Of a stretch of DNA of 28,668 nt, positions 20,953-28,668 are shown piece after piece (position 1 is the stretch's first letter; each line of letters begins with the position of its first letter). Under the pieces are notes generated by a model. It was not told where the DNA came from and made no database searches. It was given only the letters and a program-made list of their open reading frames with translations. This DNA comes from a virus, in the IMG/VR virus record IMGVR_UViG_3300017776_000121, positions 1 to 28,668 of that record; one strand, 5' to 3'. Made by a program: the position numbers and the translations under genes.

Positions 20953-22515
20953 TTAGGCTTCCTTTTGAGACGCAGGTAAATCCTTAACAAGTATTGAGTT
21001 TCTAGGTCTTATCTTAGCTGAATCATACAACTGTGACTTTTCTGTTTCAAGTTCAATTATTTGTTGTTGTAATTGTTTTATTTGGTCATCAACACCGGGT
21101 GTACCAGCAAGTTCAGATAAATCACCTATCTCTTTTCTTATGGCAGTAATAGAATTATTATATGAAGATATTGCGCTTAATGCATTTGATCTTGTTAACT
21201 GTCCTTTTGTTCCTGCTTTTATTTGAGCTTGTTTAAGTTTGCTGCGCGCATTCAATATGTCTGTTAATCCTTCTTCATATCTCTTGTTAGCTTCATTAAA
21301 AGCTGTCAGCCCTGCTGTGCCACCTTCTCCTATAGCACCTGCTAATGTAGGTTTATCAGATGCCATTATAGCTAATCCTGCTTGAGCTAATGCCATATAC
21401 TTATCAAAATCTTTTGATTTACTTAAATCAGCTTGTCTTTTTAACAATTCTTCTTCAATAGTTAATGGTGTGTCCTTAGAAGTTAAATTTAACTTTTGTT
21501 CAGTTTTTTTCTCCGGTTGTTTAGATACTGCATCATTTAATGCTTGATCCATATCTTTAGCATCTTCTAACTCTTCTTCTTCTTGGTTTCCGGGTTGTGT
21601 AAAAAAATTATAAACTGGATCTGTAACTTTTTTTGCTAAATCATAGCCGCCTTCTGCTATATTAGAAAATCCTTCAGGTATTAATCCTATATTTCTTGCA
21701 GAGCCTTTCATCATACTAGTAAAGCCTGTATCATCTTCTTCAGGAACAAATAAATTTTTTAATGCTTCTTTATTATCAAGCATAGCTTGAGGCATACCTT
21801 TAATATATTCTAAAAACTCATCACCATAATTTGTTTCTTTTGGCAATCCATCTTGTGCTTTTATAACGCCACCTTCTGCAAATCTTCTAGACTGACCACC
21901 AAAAGGTACATTTCTTAATTGACCACTAATAGGCTGATGTTCTCTTAAATCTACTGAAGGCATAACTGCAGGTCTAACCATACCTTTACCACCTATACCT
22001 ATTTGTGGTGGAGGAATTCTTCCCATAAAAGGTTGACGCATTTCTAAATGAGGTCTGGGTTGAGACATCATTGGTGGCACTCTGTCCATATTATTATCTA
22101 AATCAATATTAAACTTTTGCTCTGCTTCTTGTTGCACACCATCTAAATAAGGATCTATCTCTTGACCCATGCTATTTCTTATTTCATTACCAAACTGCGC
22201 TAGTCCTCCAGAGGCCATCTTCATAGGTGCGCTTGTACCCACACCTTCTGATACTGCACTTTGAGGAGCCATTGCTTCAGGCATACCCATCATACCTTGT
22301 TGAGGCACACCTGCTGATGCTACAGCTTCTTCAGCCACTGTAGGTTGTTGCTGTGCTTGCCTAGCTTCAAAGTCACCCTTAACTCTTTTTCTTCTATTTA
22401 ATTCAGATAAAACGAGAAATTGCGGTGTAGAGCCACTAGGCTGTTGCATTTCTTTAACAAGCTGATCTTGAGAAAAATTTTTTAAATCATCTTGAACTTG
22501 TAATAAATTCATCAT
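20953..22515 (-). CDS. Putative internal virion protein, 520 aa
   Basis: Low-complexity, Q/M/A/G-rich protein. The N-terminal helix (LVKEMQQPSGSTPQFLVLSELNRRKRVKGDFEAR, residues about 18-52) is followed by Q/A/P-rich disorder with recurring MASGGLA and FAEGGVI motifs, an acidic central part, and a C-terminal helical domain (MALAQAGLAIMASDKPTLAG, then a region predicted to form coiled coils). This organisation is common in phage proteins encoded with internal core or ejection proteins; the precise role is unknown. Its TAA is followed immediately by the ATG of the giant gene. The start overlaps the previous stop (TAATG). It contains one 16-bp palindrome. Confidence 0.65.
   Translation of the reverse strand: MMNLLQVQDDLKNFSQDQLVKEMQQPSGSTPQFLVLSELNRRKRVKGDFEARQAQQQPTVAEEAVASAGVPQQGMMGMPEAMAPQSAVSEGVGTSAPMKMASGGLAQFGNEIRNSMGQEIDPYLDGVQQEAEQKFNIDLDNNMDRVPPMMSQPRPHLEMRQPFMGRIPPPQIGIGGKGMVRPAVMPSVDLREHQPISGQLRNVPFGGQSRRFAEGGVIKAQDGLPKETNYGDEFLEYIKGMPQAMLDNKEALKNLFVPEEDDTGFTSMMKGSARNIGLIPEGFSNIAEGGYDLAKKVTDPVYNFFTQPGNQEEEELEDAKDMDQALNDAVSKQPEKKTEQKLNLTSKDTPLTIEEELLKRQADLSKSKDFDKYMALAQAGLAIMASDKPTLAGAIGEGGTAGLTAFNEANKRYEEGLTDILNARSKLKQAQIKAGTKGQLTRSNALSAISSYNNSITAIRKEIGDLSELAGTPGVDDQIKQLQQQIIELETEKSQLYDSAKIRPRNSILVKDLPASQKEA
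21480..21495. repeat. Palindrome AAGTTAANNTTAACTT, copy 7 (inside a gene)
   Basis: AAGTTAAATTTAACTT within the 520-aa virion-protein gene. On the coding (minus) strand it is read in the same frame as the copy in the giant gene, giving K-L-N-L-T then S, again within a polar linker. Confidence 0.85.
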
Positions 22516-23453
22516 TAGCCTGCTATCCCTTTATATAATCCTAAACCAGCTATACCTGTTCCAAGTAAATCTTTTACAGGATTATATTGCTGAAATTTAG
22601 TTGTTTCAGTAGACGGCTGTACAGGTATACCTCTTAACAATGAAGAGTAAAACTGTAACTGCTCTCTTGGATAATCTCTTTGTCTAACAAAATCTTCGTA
22701 ATCTAAGTCAAGTCCTGCTTGATCTCTTGCCTGTCTGTCTTTAGCTATCTTTTCTAACAACTGTGCAGACTCAATATCACCTGCTCTAGCCTTCTCTCCT
22801 AATGAAGCTAACTGCATACCCTGTTGTGTAAGAGCGTCAGCCGCACCTAATCCAAGTTTTTCTGCTGCCATTCTAGACTCTCTGTCTGCACCAAATTGTC
22901 GCTGTGCATCTTCAAAAGCCTTTTGCTGACCTGTTGCCTGTATTTCCGCAAGTTGTCTTTGCAAACCTTCACCTGCAAGAGCTTGTTGCACACCCTGTCT
23001 AGATCCACCAAAGGCACCTTGTTGCACAGCTTGAGCATTTCTACCAGCTTGACCTCTATTAAAGTCCAATACTGCTTGTTGTTTTTGTACATCTAATACA
23101 TTCTGCAAGTAAGGTGACATATACTTTTGTGCTTGTGCAGAATCAAAATCTTGTGATTTGTATTGTGTTCCCTGTAACGCTCTATTCATTGCAGTCGTTG
23201 TACCTGCTGTTGCTGTATCAAAACCAGCAATAGGAGACCCTGCAACTTGCCTTGCTAAGTCTCTTGATGCTTGTGTGTCTTGATTTTCTGCAGCTAATCT
23301 TTGACCCTCATAAGGGGTATAGTCACGCTTTGACTCCGCCTCTGCTCTTTCAATTAATCTCGTAGCGTACGGCTCATAATAATCAGGCAAAGATGTTTGT
23401 GTTATATTTTGTTCCGTTGGTTGACTTGGAGGTCTTGATCCACCTTTACCCAT
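22515..23453 (-). CDS. Putative virion-associated protein, Q/A-rich, 312 aa
   Basis: Long helical, glutamine/alanine-rich protein. After a proline-rich start, residues about 20-60 contain PDYYEPYATRLIERAEAESK and YEGQRLA. The central signature QQGAFGGSRQGVQQAL (about 145-160) is one I associate with structural proteins of marine and other podovirus-like phages, where it sits next to internal or tail proteins. The C terminus is hydrophobic and glycine-rich (GTGIAGLGLYKGIAG). It overlaps the GNAT-like gene by 8 nt and is coupled to the next gene by TAATG. Structural role inferred from composition and position. Confidence 0.65.
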   Translation of the reverse strand: MGKGGSRPPSQPTEQNITQTSLPDYYEPYATRLIERAEAESKRDYTPYEGQRLAAENQDTQASRDLARQVAGSPIAGFDTATAGTTTAMNRALQGTQYKSQDFDSAQAQKYMSPYLQNVLDVQKQQAVLDFNRGQAGRNAQAVQQGAFGGSRQGVQQALAGEGLQRQLAEIQATGQQKAFEDAQRQFGADRESRMAAEKLGLGAADALTQQGMQLASLGEKARAGDIESAQLLEKIAKDRQARDQAGLDLDYEDFVRQRDYPREQLQFYSSLLRGIPVQPSTETTKFQQYNPVKDLLGTGIAGLGLYKGIAG

Positions 23454-23874
23454 TATCTATCTCCATTCTATATGCTATATACTCAGGTTTCCAGTTATAA
23501 CTTTTTAATACCTTAGTCCATGCTTTTCTACCATAGCCTTCTAAATGACTACATCCACAATCTTTTGCAAAACTATTAAATTTTTCTAGGGCAATAGGGA
23601 GCCATTCACTCATTCTTTTGCCACCTACCCAATCCATAGCTAATGCTCTTCTGTTAGGATATTCTATTAATCTAGTTGTTATTGCAGCTATCACTTTTTC
23701 ATCTTCCTTTTCATCTATAATTAGCCATAAATTATAGTATCCTTCTTTTATATGCCTATAAATATCATCTATATGATACTTACCGCCACTTGTTTGTATG
23801 GCTTTGTTTAACATCGCACTAACATCGCCCCAAACTATATCTGTCGCCTCTAGAGGAACTGCCGTGCATATCAT
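23446..23874 (-). CDS. GNAT-like acetyltransferase, 142 aa
   Basis: A small alpha/beta protein with the outline of a GNAT fold. There is an N-terminal helix region, strand pairs (YNLWLIIDEKEDEKVIAAITTRLIEYPNRRALAMDWVGG), a helix (EWLPIALEKFNSFAKDCG) and a C-terminal strand-helix-strand (HLEGYGRKAWTKVLKSYNW, then YIAYRMEI). The G-Y-G-R-K-A-W segment is characteristic of the phage version, found among structural genes. The acceptor is unknown and the acetyl-CoA loop is not classical, so catalytic activity is uncertain. Overlaps both neighbours by a few bases (ATGA and an 8-nt overlap), so it is expressed with the virion genes. Confidence 0.65.
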   Translation of the reverse strand: MICTAVPLEATDIVWGDVSAMLNKAIQTSGGKYHIDDIYRHIKEGYYNLWLIIDEKEDEKVIAAITTRLIEYPNRRALAMDWVGGKRMSEWLPIALEKFNSFAKDCGCSHLEGYGRKAWTKVLKSYNWKPEYIAYRMEIDNG

Positions 23875-24947
23875 GCAGGCAACATCATCTCATCAGGCAC
23901 TGCAGGTGGTTGTGTAGTACCACCAGTTCTTAATTGTCTTACTCTGTCCATCATTTCTTCTAGTTTATTGGAACCTGCGTCTGAAGACCCATTTCCGATG
24001 CCACTAACAACGTCAGCAGGAACAACAAACTCACCATCACTAAGTAATACATCTTGATCTCCTTCCATAGAAGCAGGTATCATGTCAGACATACCATCAC
24101 CAGCACCCCTTACCATACCATCCCCTTCTTGTTGACCAGATGGTATATCTCCAGACTGAACTCTTGTCATAAGATCTTGTAATGCCTCTTGTCCAAACTG
24201 AGCTACAAATTGACCTAGTATAACTTTTTGTTGATCAGGATCGGTTACTTCGCCTTGTATGACATCTATTGCACTACTTATTAACTCTTTGTCATTCATG
24301 CCTTCTTCTGTCATGCCACCTAGACCCATATCCATAGCCATCATATCGTCTTCTACTGGACCTCCTTCGGCCATGTAGTTTGGTGCAAAGTTATAGTCAA
24401 ATTCACTGGTATCTTTTGGATCACGCTTTTTCTTAAATCTAACAGTATCTTCAGGGGCCATACCTTCAGGAAAAATTCTTTTTTCTTTTTTCTCATATTC
24501 AGGTGGCTTAATCATTGAATCTGCCATTAAACCGCCCAATCCACCACCTATAGCCTCTGGTCTAGTTAATGCAGACATAATTCCAGATTCTGCCATTGGA
24601 GCGTAACCTGATGTCATTGTTGGTATAGCGCCCTTAATTGCTTCTGCGGTTGATGCACCGCCACCGGCTGCTCCGGCAACATTAGAAAATCCATATGGAG
24701 TTGCAGTTGTTGCCGCCAAATTAGGATCAACAGTAGCACCGCCTACGCCACCTAATTGACCTCCCAAGTATCCGCCAAGCCCTCCTAAAGCAGCGGCTCC
24801 CAAGGCATCTTCTGTGCTACCGCCTTGTAATAATGAGCCTATTCCACCGCCTATTGCACTAGCCATCATTGGAGTCATACCAGATATAGCAAATCCTGCT
24901 GGTCCTAATATCGCTGGCGCTGCTAAACTTAATATTGTTGATAACAT
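23871..24947 (-). CDS. Putative internal virion protein, G/M-rich, 358 aa
   Basis: The first 110 residues are hydrophobic and glycine/alanine-rich (ILSLAAPAILGPAGFAISGM and repeated GGLGG), as in membrane-active ejection proteins. The middle is charged (KKEKRIFPEG), with MAEGGPV near residue 190. The C-terminal region has LLSDGEFVVPADVVSGIGNG followed by SSDAGSNKLEEMMDRVR (about 295-335), a signature I know from internal or tail-associated proteins of marine podovirus-like phages. GGGAG precedes the start, 1 nt after the lysozyme stop. Likely part of the DNA-ejection apparatus, by inference. Confidence 0.65.
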   Translation of the reverse strand: MLSTILSLAAPAILGPAGFAISGMTPMMASAIGGGIGSLLQGGSTEDALGAAALGGLGGYLGGQLGGVGGATVDPNLAATTATPYGFSNVAGAAGGGASTAEAIKGAIPTMTSGYAPMAESGIMSALTRPEAIGGGLGGLMADSMIKPPEYEKKEKRIFPEGMAPEDTVRFKKKRDPKDTSEFDYNFAPNYMAEGGPVEDDMMAMDMGLGGMTEEGMNDKELISSAIDVIQGEVTDPDQQKVILGQFVAQFGQEALQDLMTRVQSGDIPSGQQEGDGMVRGAGDGMSDMIPASMEGDQDVLLSDGEFVVPADVVSGIGNGSSDAGSNKLEEMMDRVRQLRTGGTTQPPAVPDEMMLPA

Positions 24948-24948
24948 A

Positions 24949-25395
24949 TTATGCTCCCACTGCTTTCATTCTGCTTATTAATCTTTCTGCTCTGTTTGGT
25001 ACTTGTGTTCTCCACTTTGACTGATGCATCTGCTTTGATGCCTCTTCCCAATTACTTTCAGTTATAGCTTTCTTTAGTTTACTAAATTTTGAGAGCCTTG
25101 TGTACCCCAGATTGTACATCATATTGCATAATATTAATTTTACTTCCTCTGGCAACCTATAGAAATCTTTATATAACTTTTCGCAATCTTCTATAGTTCC
25201 TTGTATATCTTCATTAAAACAGCTATTTACACGCTTTCTACTTACCGGTGTGCCAACAGGCATACCATGTTCTGGATCTATCTTTTTTACAAGGTGACCA
25301 ATTCCAAAAGTTGGTAATTTTAAATGATCGAGGTATATTTCAGGAACGTTCCCCTCGTCTGCCTCTATCTCTAATCTTAGTTGCTCTATATCCAC
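24949..25395 (-). CDS. T4-type lysozyme (endolysin, GH24)
   Basis: Peptidoglycan-degrading muramidase of 148 aa. The catalytic triad spacing of T4 lysozyme (E11, D20, T26) is reproduced exactly as E14, D23 and T29, in EADEGNVPEIYLDHLKLPTFGIGHL split across that region. The C-terminal lobe has MMYNLGYTRLSKFSKLKKAI and WRTQVPNRAERLISRM, typical of the family. There is no signal peptide, so it should depend on the holin encoded upstream. The start codon is GTG, supported by GGAG 6 nt upstream. A 100-bp A/T-rich gap precedes it, the largest in the visible late operon. Confidence 0.92.
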   Translation of the reverse strand: MDIEQLRLEIEADEGNVPEIYLDHLKLPTFGIGHLVKKIDPEHGMPVGTPVSRKRVNSCFNEDIQGTIEDCEKLYKDFYRLPEEVKLILCNMMYNLGYTRLSKFSKLKKAITESNWEEASKQMHQSKWRTQVPNRAERLISRMKAVGA

Positions 25396-25495
25396 GACTA
25401 TCTCCTTTGGTTTCTTTTAACACATTGCACATGTTTATAATAAAAATAATTGCCTATCTTATTAAAAAACTTTGATAATCTTAACCATGTCCAAA

Positions 25496-25816
25496 TCATT
25501 TTTTGTTAGCTTTCCTAATACTTTCTTTGCCTTTTTTAAATATACTAGCTACATCCGCCTTACCCATAACCTTTGCTCTTTGCTCTCCAACAGTCAAGAT
25601 TTGTATCTTTCTTGCAAAAGGTTTGCTAACTTTCTTAACTTTAGCAACTGTAGCCCTTGCATCTGCAGGTGTTGCAAACTTAATACTCACTGTGTCTTTT
25701 GGGTTTTCATCGGTATATAAACGTCTACCAGAACCTTTTGGCTTTTTACCTGTTCCTACTTTGGGATCTTTTTTCTTTGCCATTTTTCTTCTTATCCTAA
25801 AAAGTCTATCTGACAT
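25496..25816 (-). CDS. Small basic protein, 106 aa
   Basis: Lysine/arginine-rich throughout, with a central segment GSGRRLYTDENPKDTVSIKFATPADARATVAKVKKV. The 'D-T-V-x-I-K-F-x-T-x-A-D-x-x-x-T' pattern recurs in short basic proteins of marine phages, to my recollection, without assigned role. The ATG at 25816 overlaps the preceding stop (TAATG). An internal ATG at 25783, after MSDRLFRIRRK, is an alternative start. Between holin and lysozyme it might be a DNA-binding virion component rather than a lysis factor. Confidence 0.6.
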   Translation of the reverse strand: MSDRLFRIRRKMAKKKDPKVGTGKKPKGSGRRLYTDENPKDTVSIKFATPADARATVAKVKKVSKPFARKIQILTVGEQRAKVMGKADVASIFKKGKESIRKANKK

Positions 25817-25956
25817 TATTTTTTCTTAACTGTTTGCTTTGCTCTTTTAAAATTCTTTTTAGAAGGCGCTCCTTTTGCACCAGCTTTACGCATTTTCTCA
25901 CCACTACCAGCAGCTATTCTTCTTCTCTTGGCTTGTATATTTCTATATAAACTCAT
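25816..25956 (-). CDS. Very basic small protein, 46 aa
   Basis: A 46-codon gene that exactly fills the space between the holin and the 106-aa gene. Its ATG overlaps the holin stop (ATGA), and its TAA overlaps the next ATG (TAATG). The product begins MSLYRNIQAKRRRIAAGSG and continues with K/R-rich sequence to the end. Short proteins beginning M-S-L-Y-x-N-I and rich in lysine are found near lysis and structural genes of cyanophages and other marine phages. Function unknown. The precise fit and familiar N terminus support it. Confidence 0.65.
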   Translation of the reverse strand: MSLYRNIQAKRRRIAAGSGEKMRKAGAKGAPSKKNFKRAKQTVKKK

Positions 25957-26348
25957 TTAGTTAACCCTTTCTGCTTTTCATATGTTCTAAGTCCGCCCAA
26001 TCCGAGCATACCCATCAAGACAGTCATAAGTGATCCCATATCAAAAGTTGGTAAATCTGGTATTTGTATAGTCAAATATGCACAAACAAACATAGTAACA
26101 GGTGCCAGTACGAAATGCCAACATAGGGCAATACCGCATGTCCAGCCAATAAAGGGGCGCCATCCAGCAACAAAGATTGATTTATGGGTGGCTTCTGCCT
26201 TGTTAATTTCTAATTGACCCTTTGCAAGCTCCTGCGCATGATTCTCAGCCATAGTTGCCACTTCATGTGCCAACTTGTTTTTCATGTCTTTGTCTTCTAT
26301 AAACTTGCCAAGCAAGTTACTTACTGGCCCTATTAGTGCTGTTAACAT
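25953..26348 (-). CDS. Holin of the GTA/3TM type
   Basis: A 131-aa protein. The amphipathic N-terminal part (residues about 1-55, with charged helices) is followed by the signature AEATHKSIFVAGWRPFIGW, which marks the three-transmembrane holin family (GTA_holin_3TM). Hydrophobic segments then run at about residues 58-97 (two passes) and 104-121. It would form pores in the inner membrane to release the lysozyme encoded two genes downstream. Its start overlaps the previous stop (TAATG). The family call rests on the WRPFIGW motif and neighbourhood. Confidence 0.85.
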   Translation of the reverse strand: MLTALIGPVSNLLGKFIEDKDMKNKLAHEVATMAENHAQELAKGQLEINKAEATHKSIFVAGWRPFIGWTCGIALCWHFVLAPVTMFVCAYLTIQIPDLPTFDMGSLMTVLMGMLGLGGLRTYEKQKGLTK

Positions 26349-26545
26349 TAATATACCCTCACTTTCTCTTCGTTTACTAATGGCACAAGTTTACAAATAC
26401 AATCATAAACCTGTGTTTTACCTTTCATATCATATTCTTGCTTACTTAAATATCTAGAAAAAGTAACGCAATCTGCCGCTGATCGAAAGTATATTTGTCC
26501 ATCTGCAACTCCATTTAAGTAGCATGCCAACATAAATGCTGTCAT
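26348..26545 (-). CDS. Small cysteine-containing protein, 65 aa
   Basis: The short hydrophobic N terminus (MTAFMLACYLNGV) may be a signal or lipobox-like sequence, though the region is brief. The remainder has cysteines at about 8, 26, 49 and 51, the last two in CICK, suggesting disulphides if exported. It is coupled to both neighbours by TAATG junctions and lies immediately upstream of the holin. It could be a lysis accessory such as a spanin-like or antiholin protein, but I cannot confirm it. Confidence 0.5.
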   Translation of the reverse strand: MTAFMLACYLNGVADGQIYFRSAADCVTFSRYLSKQEYDMKGKTQVYDCICKLVPLVNEEKVRVY

Positions 26546-26928
26546 TATAAAGCGCTCTGTGGAGTTCTGTGTATCGCAAACTCCTGAACACTAGCAACAA
26601 CATGCAATCTGTTTGCTGTAGCTGCTTGTACTTTTAATATTTCACCCTCTTGTATTATTAAATCTCTTGTTAACAGTTCTATTGTAGTATTTGCTGCCAC
26701 TGCTTTTACTTTAAACAAACTAAATACTGCATTGCTTGAGTCAGTTAATGTTACTGTTATTGTGTCTGCATTACCGCTATCTTCGGATACAAGTATAGAA
26801 TTTATAACAGATGCATTAAAATCTGCTGTTGTAGGCGCTGTATACAAAGTAGTTAAATTAGTAGTGGTTAAATCTACTTTTGCATTTGTAAGACCTTGTA
26901 CATATTGCGGTATACTTACAACTAACAT
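26545..26928 (-). CDS. Putative virion structural protein, 127 aa
   Basis: Threonine/valine/asparagine-rich and predicted all beta (VDLTTTNLTTLYTAPTTADFN, INSILVSEDSG, ITVTLTDSSNAVFSLFKVK, TTIELLTRDLIIQEGEILKV). This T/L-Y-x-A-P and 'I-x-x-G-x-x-L-x-V' pattern is what I expect from small beta-sandwich phage structural or fibre-associated proteins. It starts on the stop of the long structural gene (TAATG), so the two are translated together. Specific position in the virion unknown. Confidence 0.6.
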   Translation of the reverse strand: MLVVSIPQYVQGLTNAKVDLTTTNLTTLYTAPTTADFNASVINSILVSEDSGNADTITVTLTDSSNAVFSLFKVKAVAANTTIELLTRDLIIQEGEILKVQAATANRLHVVASVQEFAIHRTPQSAL

Positions 26929-28668
26929 TATCTTCTTCCATCTGGAACCACATTAATTTGTGGTGATCCTAACTTAAATTTTGTTCCAAGTGCTGTAGAT
27001 TCAACTCTTAAAGCAAATGTTCTGCCTCTTACTCTTAAATCTAATTTTTCTGTATAAACTTCTACTGGTGTTGTTGCGGTTCTTTGTGTTGTATTGCTAT
27101 CATCTGTTTGTGTAAACCCTGAACCAGAATGAGTTCTGGCTTTAACAGTAAAATCTACAGTAGGGTTTATAGATGTAGAGCCACTAAAATTTACATCAGG
27201 TATTATTCTATTAACAAAAGATAGCCTGCCTGCATCTCCTAATGACATTGGAGCTGACTCAACAAATGCTGTCATGGCTGATCCATCATCATCGAAACCT
27301 GTCTCATGATTGTATAAATATTGATCTCCAGTAGATACTGGCAATGTTCTAATGCCTCTATCAAGCCACGCCTGTCTTCCTAATGTGCCAAAATACCAAA
27401 TATTCTCTAAATAATTATATGTAATATACCTATCTACTTCAGTACTACTTGCACTAGGATAGAACCATATTATCTCACTAAACTCAGAGTTTACACCTGA
27501 ATGTACCTTATCTTTCTCTTCAAAGTTAAAATCTAAAAATACTTTGTCTTTGACACTACATGGTATTTGCTGTGTTTGTCCTGTGTACATATAAAATGTA
27601 TCTACACCCATCCAATAAACGCTATCATCAACAGCTATGGCTGCTGCAGGACTCATTATAGTTATATTTTTAGAAAGCTCTTTTATACCAAATGTAAATG
27701 GTGGACCAATAAATCTCATAGAATGTAAACTCTTATTGGTAAAGACTAATATTTGTTCTTTTGTTTCTATTGCCTGCATAAACTCAGAACCACCACCAAG
27801 TCTTATATCTCCTGCTGTATTTGTAGTTGTAGGAAACCAATCAACAGGATTTTCTTGAGATGAGAATCTAATTAATAAAGGATCTTGCACTCCATTGCCT
27901 TGAGTTGCAGATAAACTTGCACCTAATCCATCGCACCCAAAAGCTATTACATGCCTATCACTATCTGATACTATTATTTGTTTGCATATCTGTGGTACAC
28001 TTCTTTGACCTGTGTATGTGCTACTAGCACTTAACTCTACTGCTCTAGCAGCTAGACCACCTGTTCTATCCCAATAGAATAAACCACCATCTCTTGGATT
28101 TAGTAAAAGATCTTCGCCAAAGTTATCATGTGACCACAGCCTTATTTGCGCACCCGGAACTGTAATAGATGCTGCGCTACCCCAGCCAACAAAGTCATCT
28201 GTTGAAATTGTATTACCAACAGCTAACCTCACAACAGTATTGTCTGCATGAGTTGCTGCTGTTGTGCCGCTATGTCCACGAGTTACAGTCATTGTGTTGT
28301 CATCGCCAGTTGCTGATATAAGCATAAGCTCATTATCAACCAAAATAACATCGCCCTCTGTATTCATACCTGTTTCATCGTCTACATCAACACCAGTTTC
28401 ACTATCATCTAATGCTTCGTTAAGCTGTGTAGATAAAGCGCTACTTGTAGTACCACTCCATTGTCCAGCACCCCAGCCTGTACCACCAACAGTTGTGTTT
28501 AATCCTGTGTTTAATTGATACGCACCAACTACACTTGATCCACCGTTACCAGTATCTGATCCATTAGCAGTAGCTGTTGCTGTTATTATGTATGTATTAG
28601 AGCTTATCAAAGATGTAATTTTATATTCTGCATTTAATACTGCGGCAGTTATGTTGCCACCTAATGAA
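26928..28668 (-). CDS. Virion structural protein, 5' end cut by window
   Basis: The frame remains open to the window edge (upstream of the TTG at 28610 the reading continues with SLGGNITAAVLNAEYKITSL), so this is an incomplete gene of more than 579 codons. The product is beta-rich, G/T/S/N-rich, with GWGAGQWSGTTSS near the visible start, many W/Y-G turns, and a segment (IIVSDSDRHVIAFGCDGLG, TKEQILVFTNKSLHSM) that may represent a beta-propeller-like or tail-protein fold. It resembles large tail or stabilisation proteins encoded upstream of lysis genes in marine podovirus-like phages. The role is inferred from size, composition and place. Confidence 0.7.
   Translation of the reverse strand, partial: SLGGNITAAVLNAEYKITSLISSNTYIITATATANGSDTGNGGSSVVGAYQLNTGLNTTVGGTGWGAGQWSGTTSSALSTQLNEALDDSETGVDVDDETGMNTEGDVILVDNELMLISATGDDNTMTVTRGHSGTTAATHADNTVVRLAVGNTISTDDFVGWGSAASITVPGAQIRLWSHDNFGEDLLLNPRDGGLFYWDRTGGLAARAVELSASSTYTGQRSVPQICKQIIVSDSDRHVIAFGCDGLGASLSATQGNGVQDPLLIRFSSQENPVDWFPTTTNTAGDIRLGGGSEFMQAIETKEQILVFTNKSLHSMRFIGPPFTFGIKELSKNITIMSPAAAIAVDDSVYWMGVDTFYMYTGQTQQIPCSVKDKVFLDFNFEEKDKVHSGVNSEFSEIIWFYPSASSTEVDRYITYNYLENIWYFGTLGRQAWLDRGIRTLPVSTGDQYLYNHETGFDDDGSAMTAFVESAPMSLGDAGRLSFVNRIIPDVNFSGSTSINPTVDFTVKARTHSGSGFTQTDDSNTTQRTATTPVEVYTEKLDLRVRGRTFALRVESTALGTKFKLGSPQINVVPDGRR

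Noticed and set aside
2186-21495. Palindromes as CtrA boxes or intrinsic terminators
   Set aside because: CtrA boxes have TTAA half-sites separated by about 7 nt, not 2. As RNA hairpins the A/T arms with a 2-nt loop would be too weak to terminate transcription.
1-28668. CRISPR array or insertion sequence
   Set aside because: No regularly spaced repeats with unique spacers and no transposase gene were seen; the only dispersed repeats are the short palindromes and the ACTAGT cluster.

Overview
The window is a segment of a double-stranded DNA tailed-phage genome (Caudoviricetes) with an A+T-rich base composition. It carries phage replication and recombination genes, many tightly packed small genes joined by ATGA or TAATG junctions, and a long leftward late block of virion and lysis genes. 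The internal virion-like proteins and the giant polyvalent protein resemble those of marine podovirus-like phages. The host and exact taxon cannot be fixed from this window. Terminase, portal, capsid and DNA polymerase are not present and presumably lie outside. Both ends cut through genes.

Layout. (1) 1-4485, plus strand: the 3' part of a metallopeptidase/VWA protein, two unknown proteins, then a run of very small genes (a hidden zinc-ribbon microprotein, an XRE-type regulator, small membrane proteins), then a 300-bp gene-free stretch (3957-4257) rich in mutually exclusive stem-loops. (2) 7690-4612, minus strand: a RusA-type resolvase, an overlapping small gene, an A+T-rich repeat region with five ACTAGT sites (7024-7094), a T7 gp4/Twinkle-type primase-helicase and an unknown protein, ending at a strong hairpin terminator. 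(3) 7738-11233, plus strand: a Cas4/RecB-type nuclease, a probable annealing protein, a probable SSB, an AlpA-like regulator, a second PD-(D/E)XK nuclease and DUF3310. (4) 28668-11479, minus strand: a virion protein, a holin-lysozyme lysis set with small basic proteins, a GNAT-like protein, glutamine/alanine- and glycine/methionine-rich internal virion proteins, and a 3157-residue polyvalent protein with a zincin motif.

How it fits together. Regions 2 and 3 form a replication-recombination module: primase-helicase, SSB, exonuclease plus annealing protein, and RusA for branch resolution. Region 4 is a late operon with translationally coupled genes. Its last product is probably a virion-packaged, injected multidomain effector.

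The most unusual signal is a 16-bp palindrome, AAGTTAANNTTAACTT, present in seven copies. Four copies touch or contain a stop codon, one sits beside the ACTAGT repeat region, and two lie inside late genes. Other observations worth checking are the competing RNA hairpins at 3957-4101 and a recurrent Y/F-S-x-I-S linker in the giant protein.
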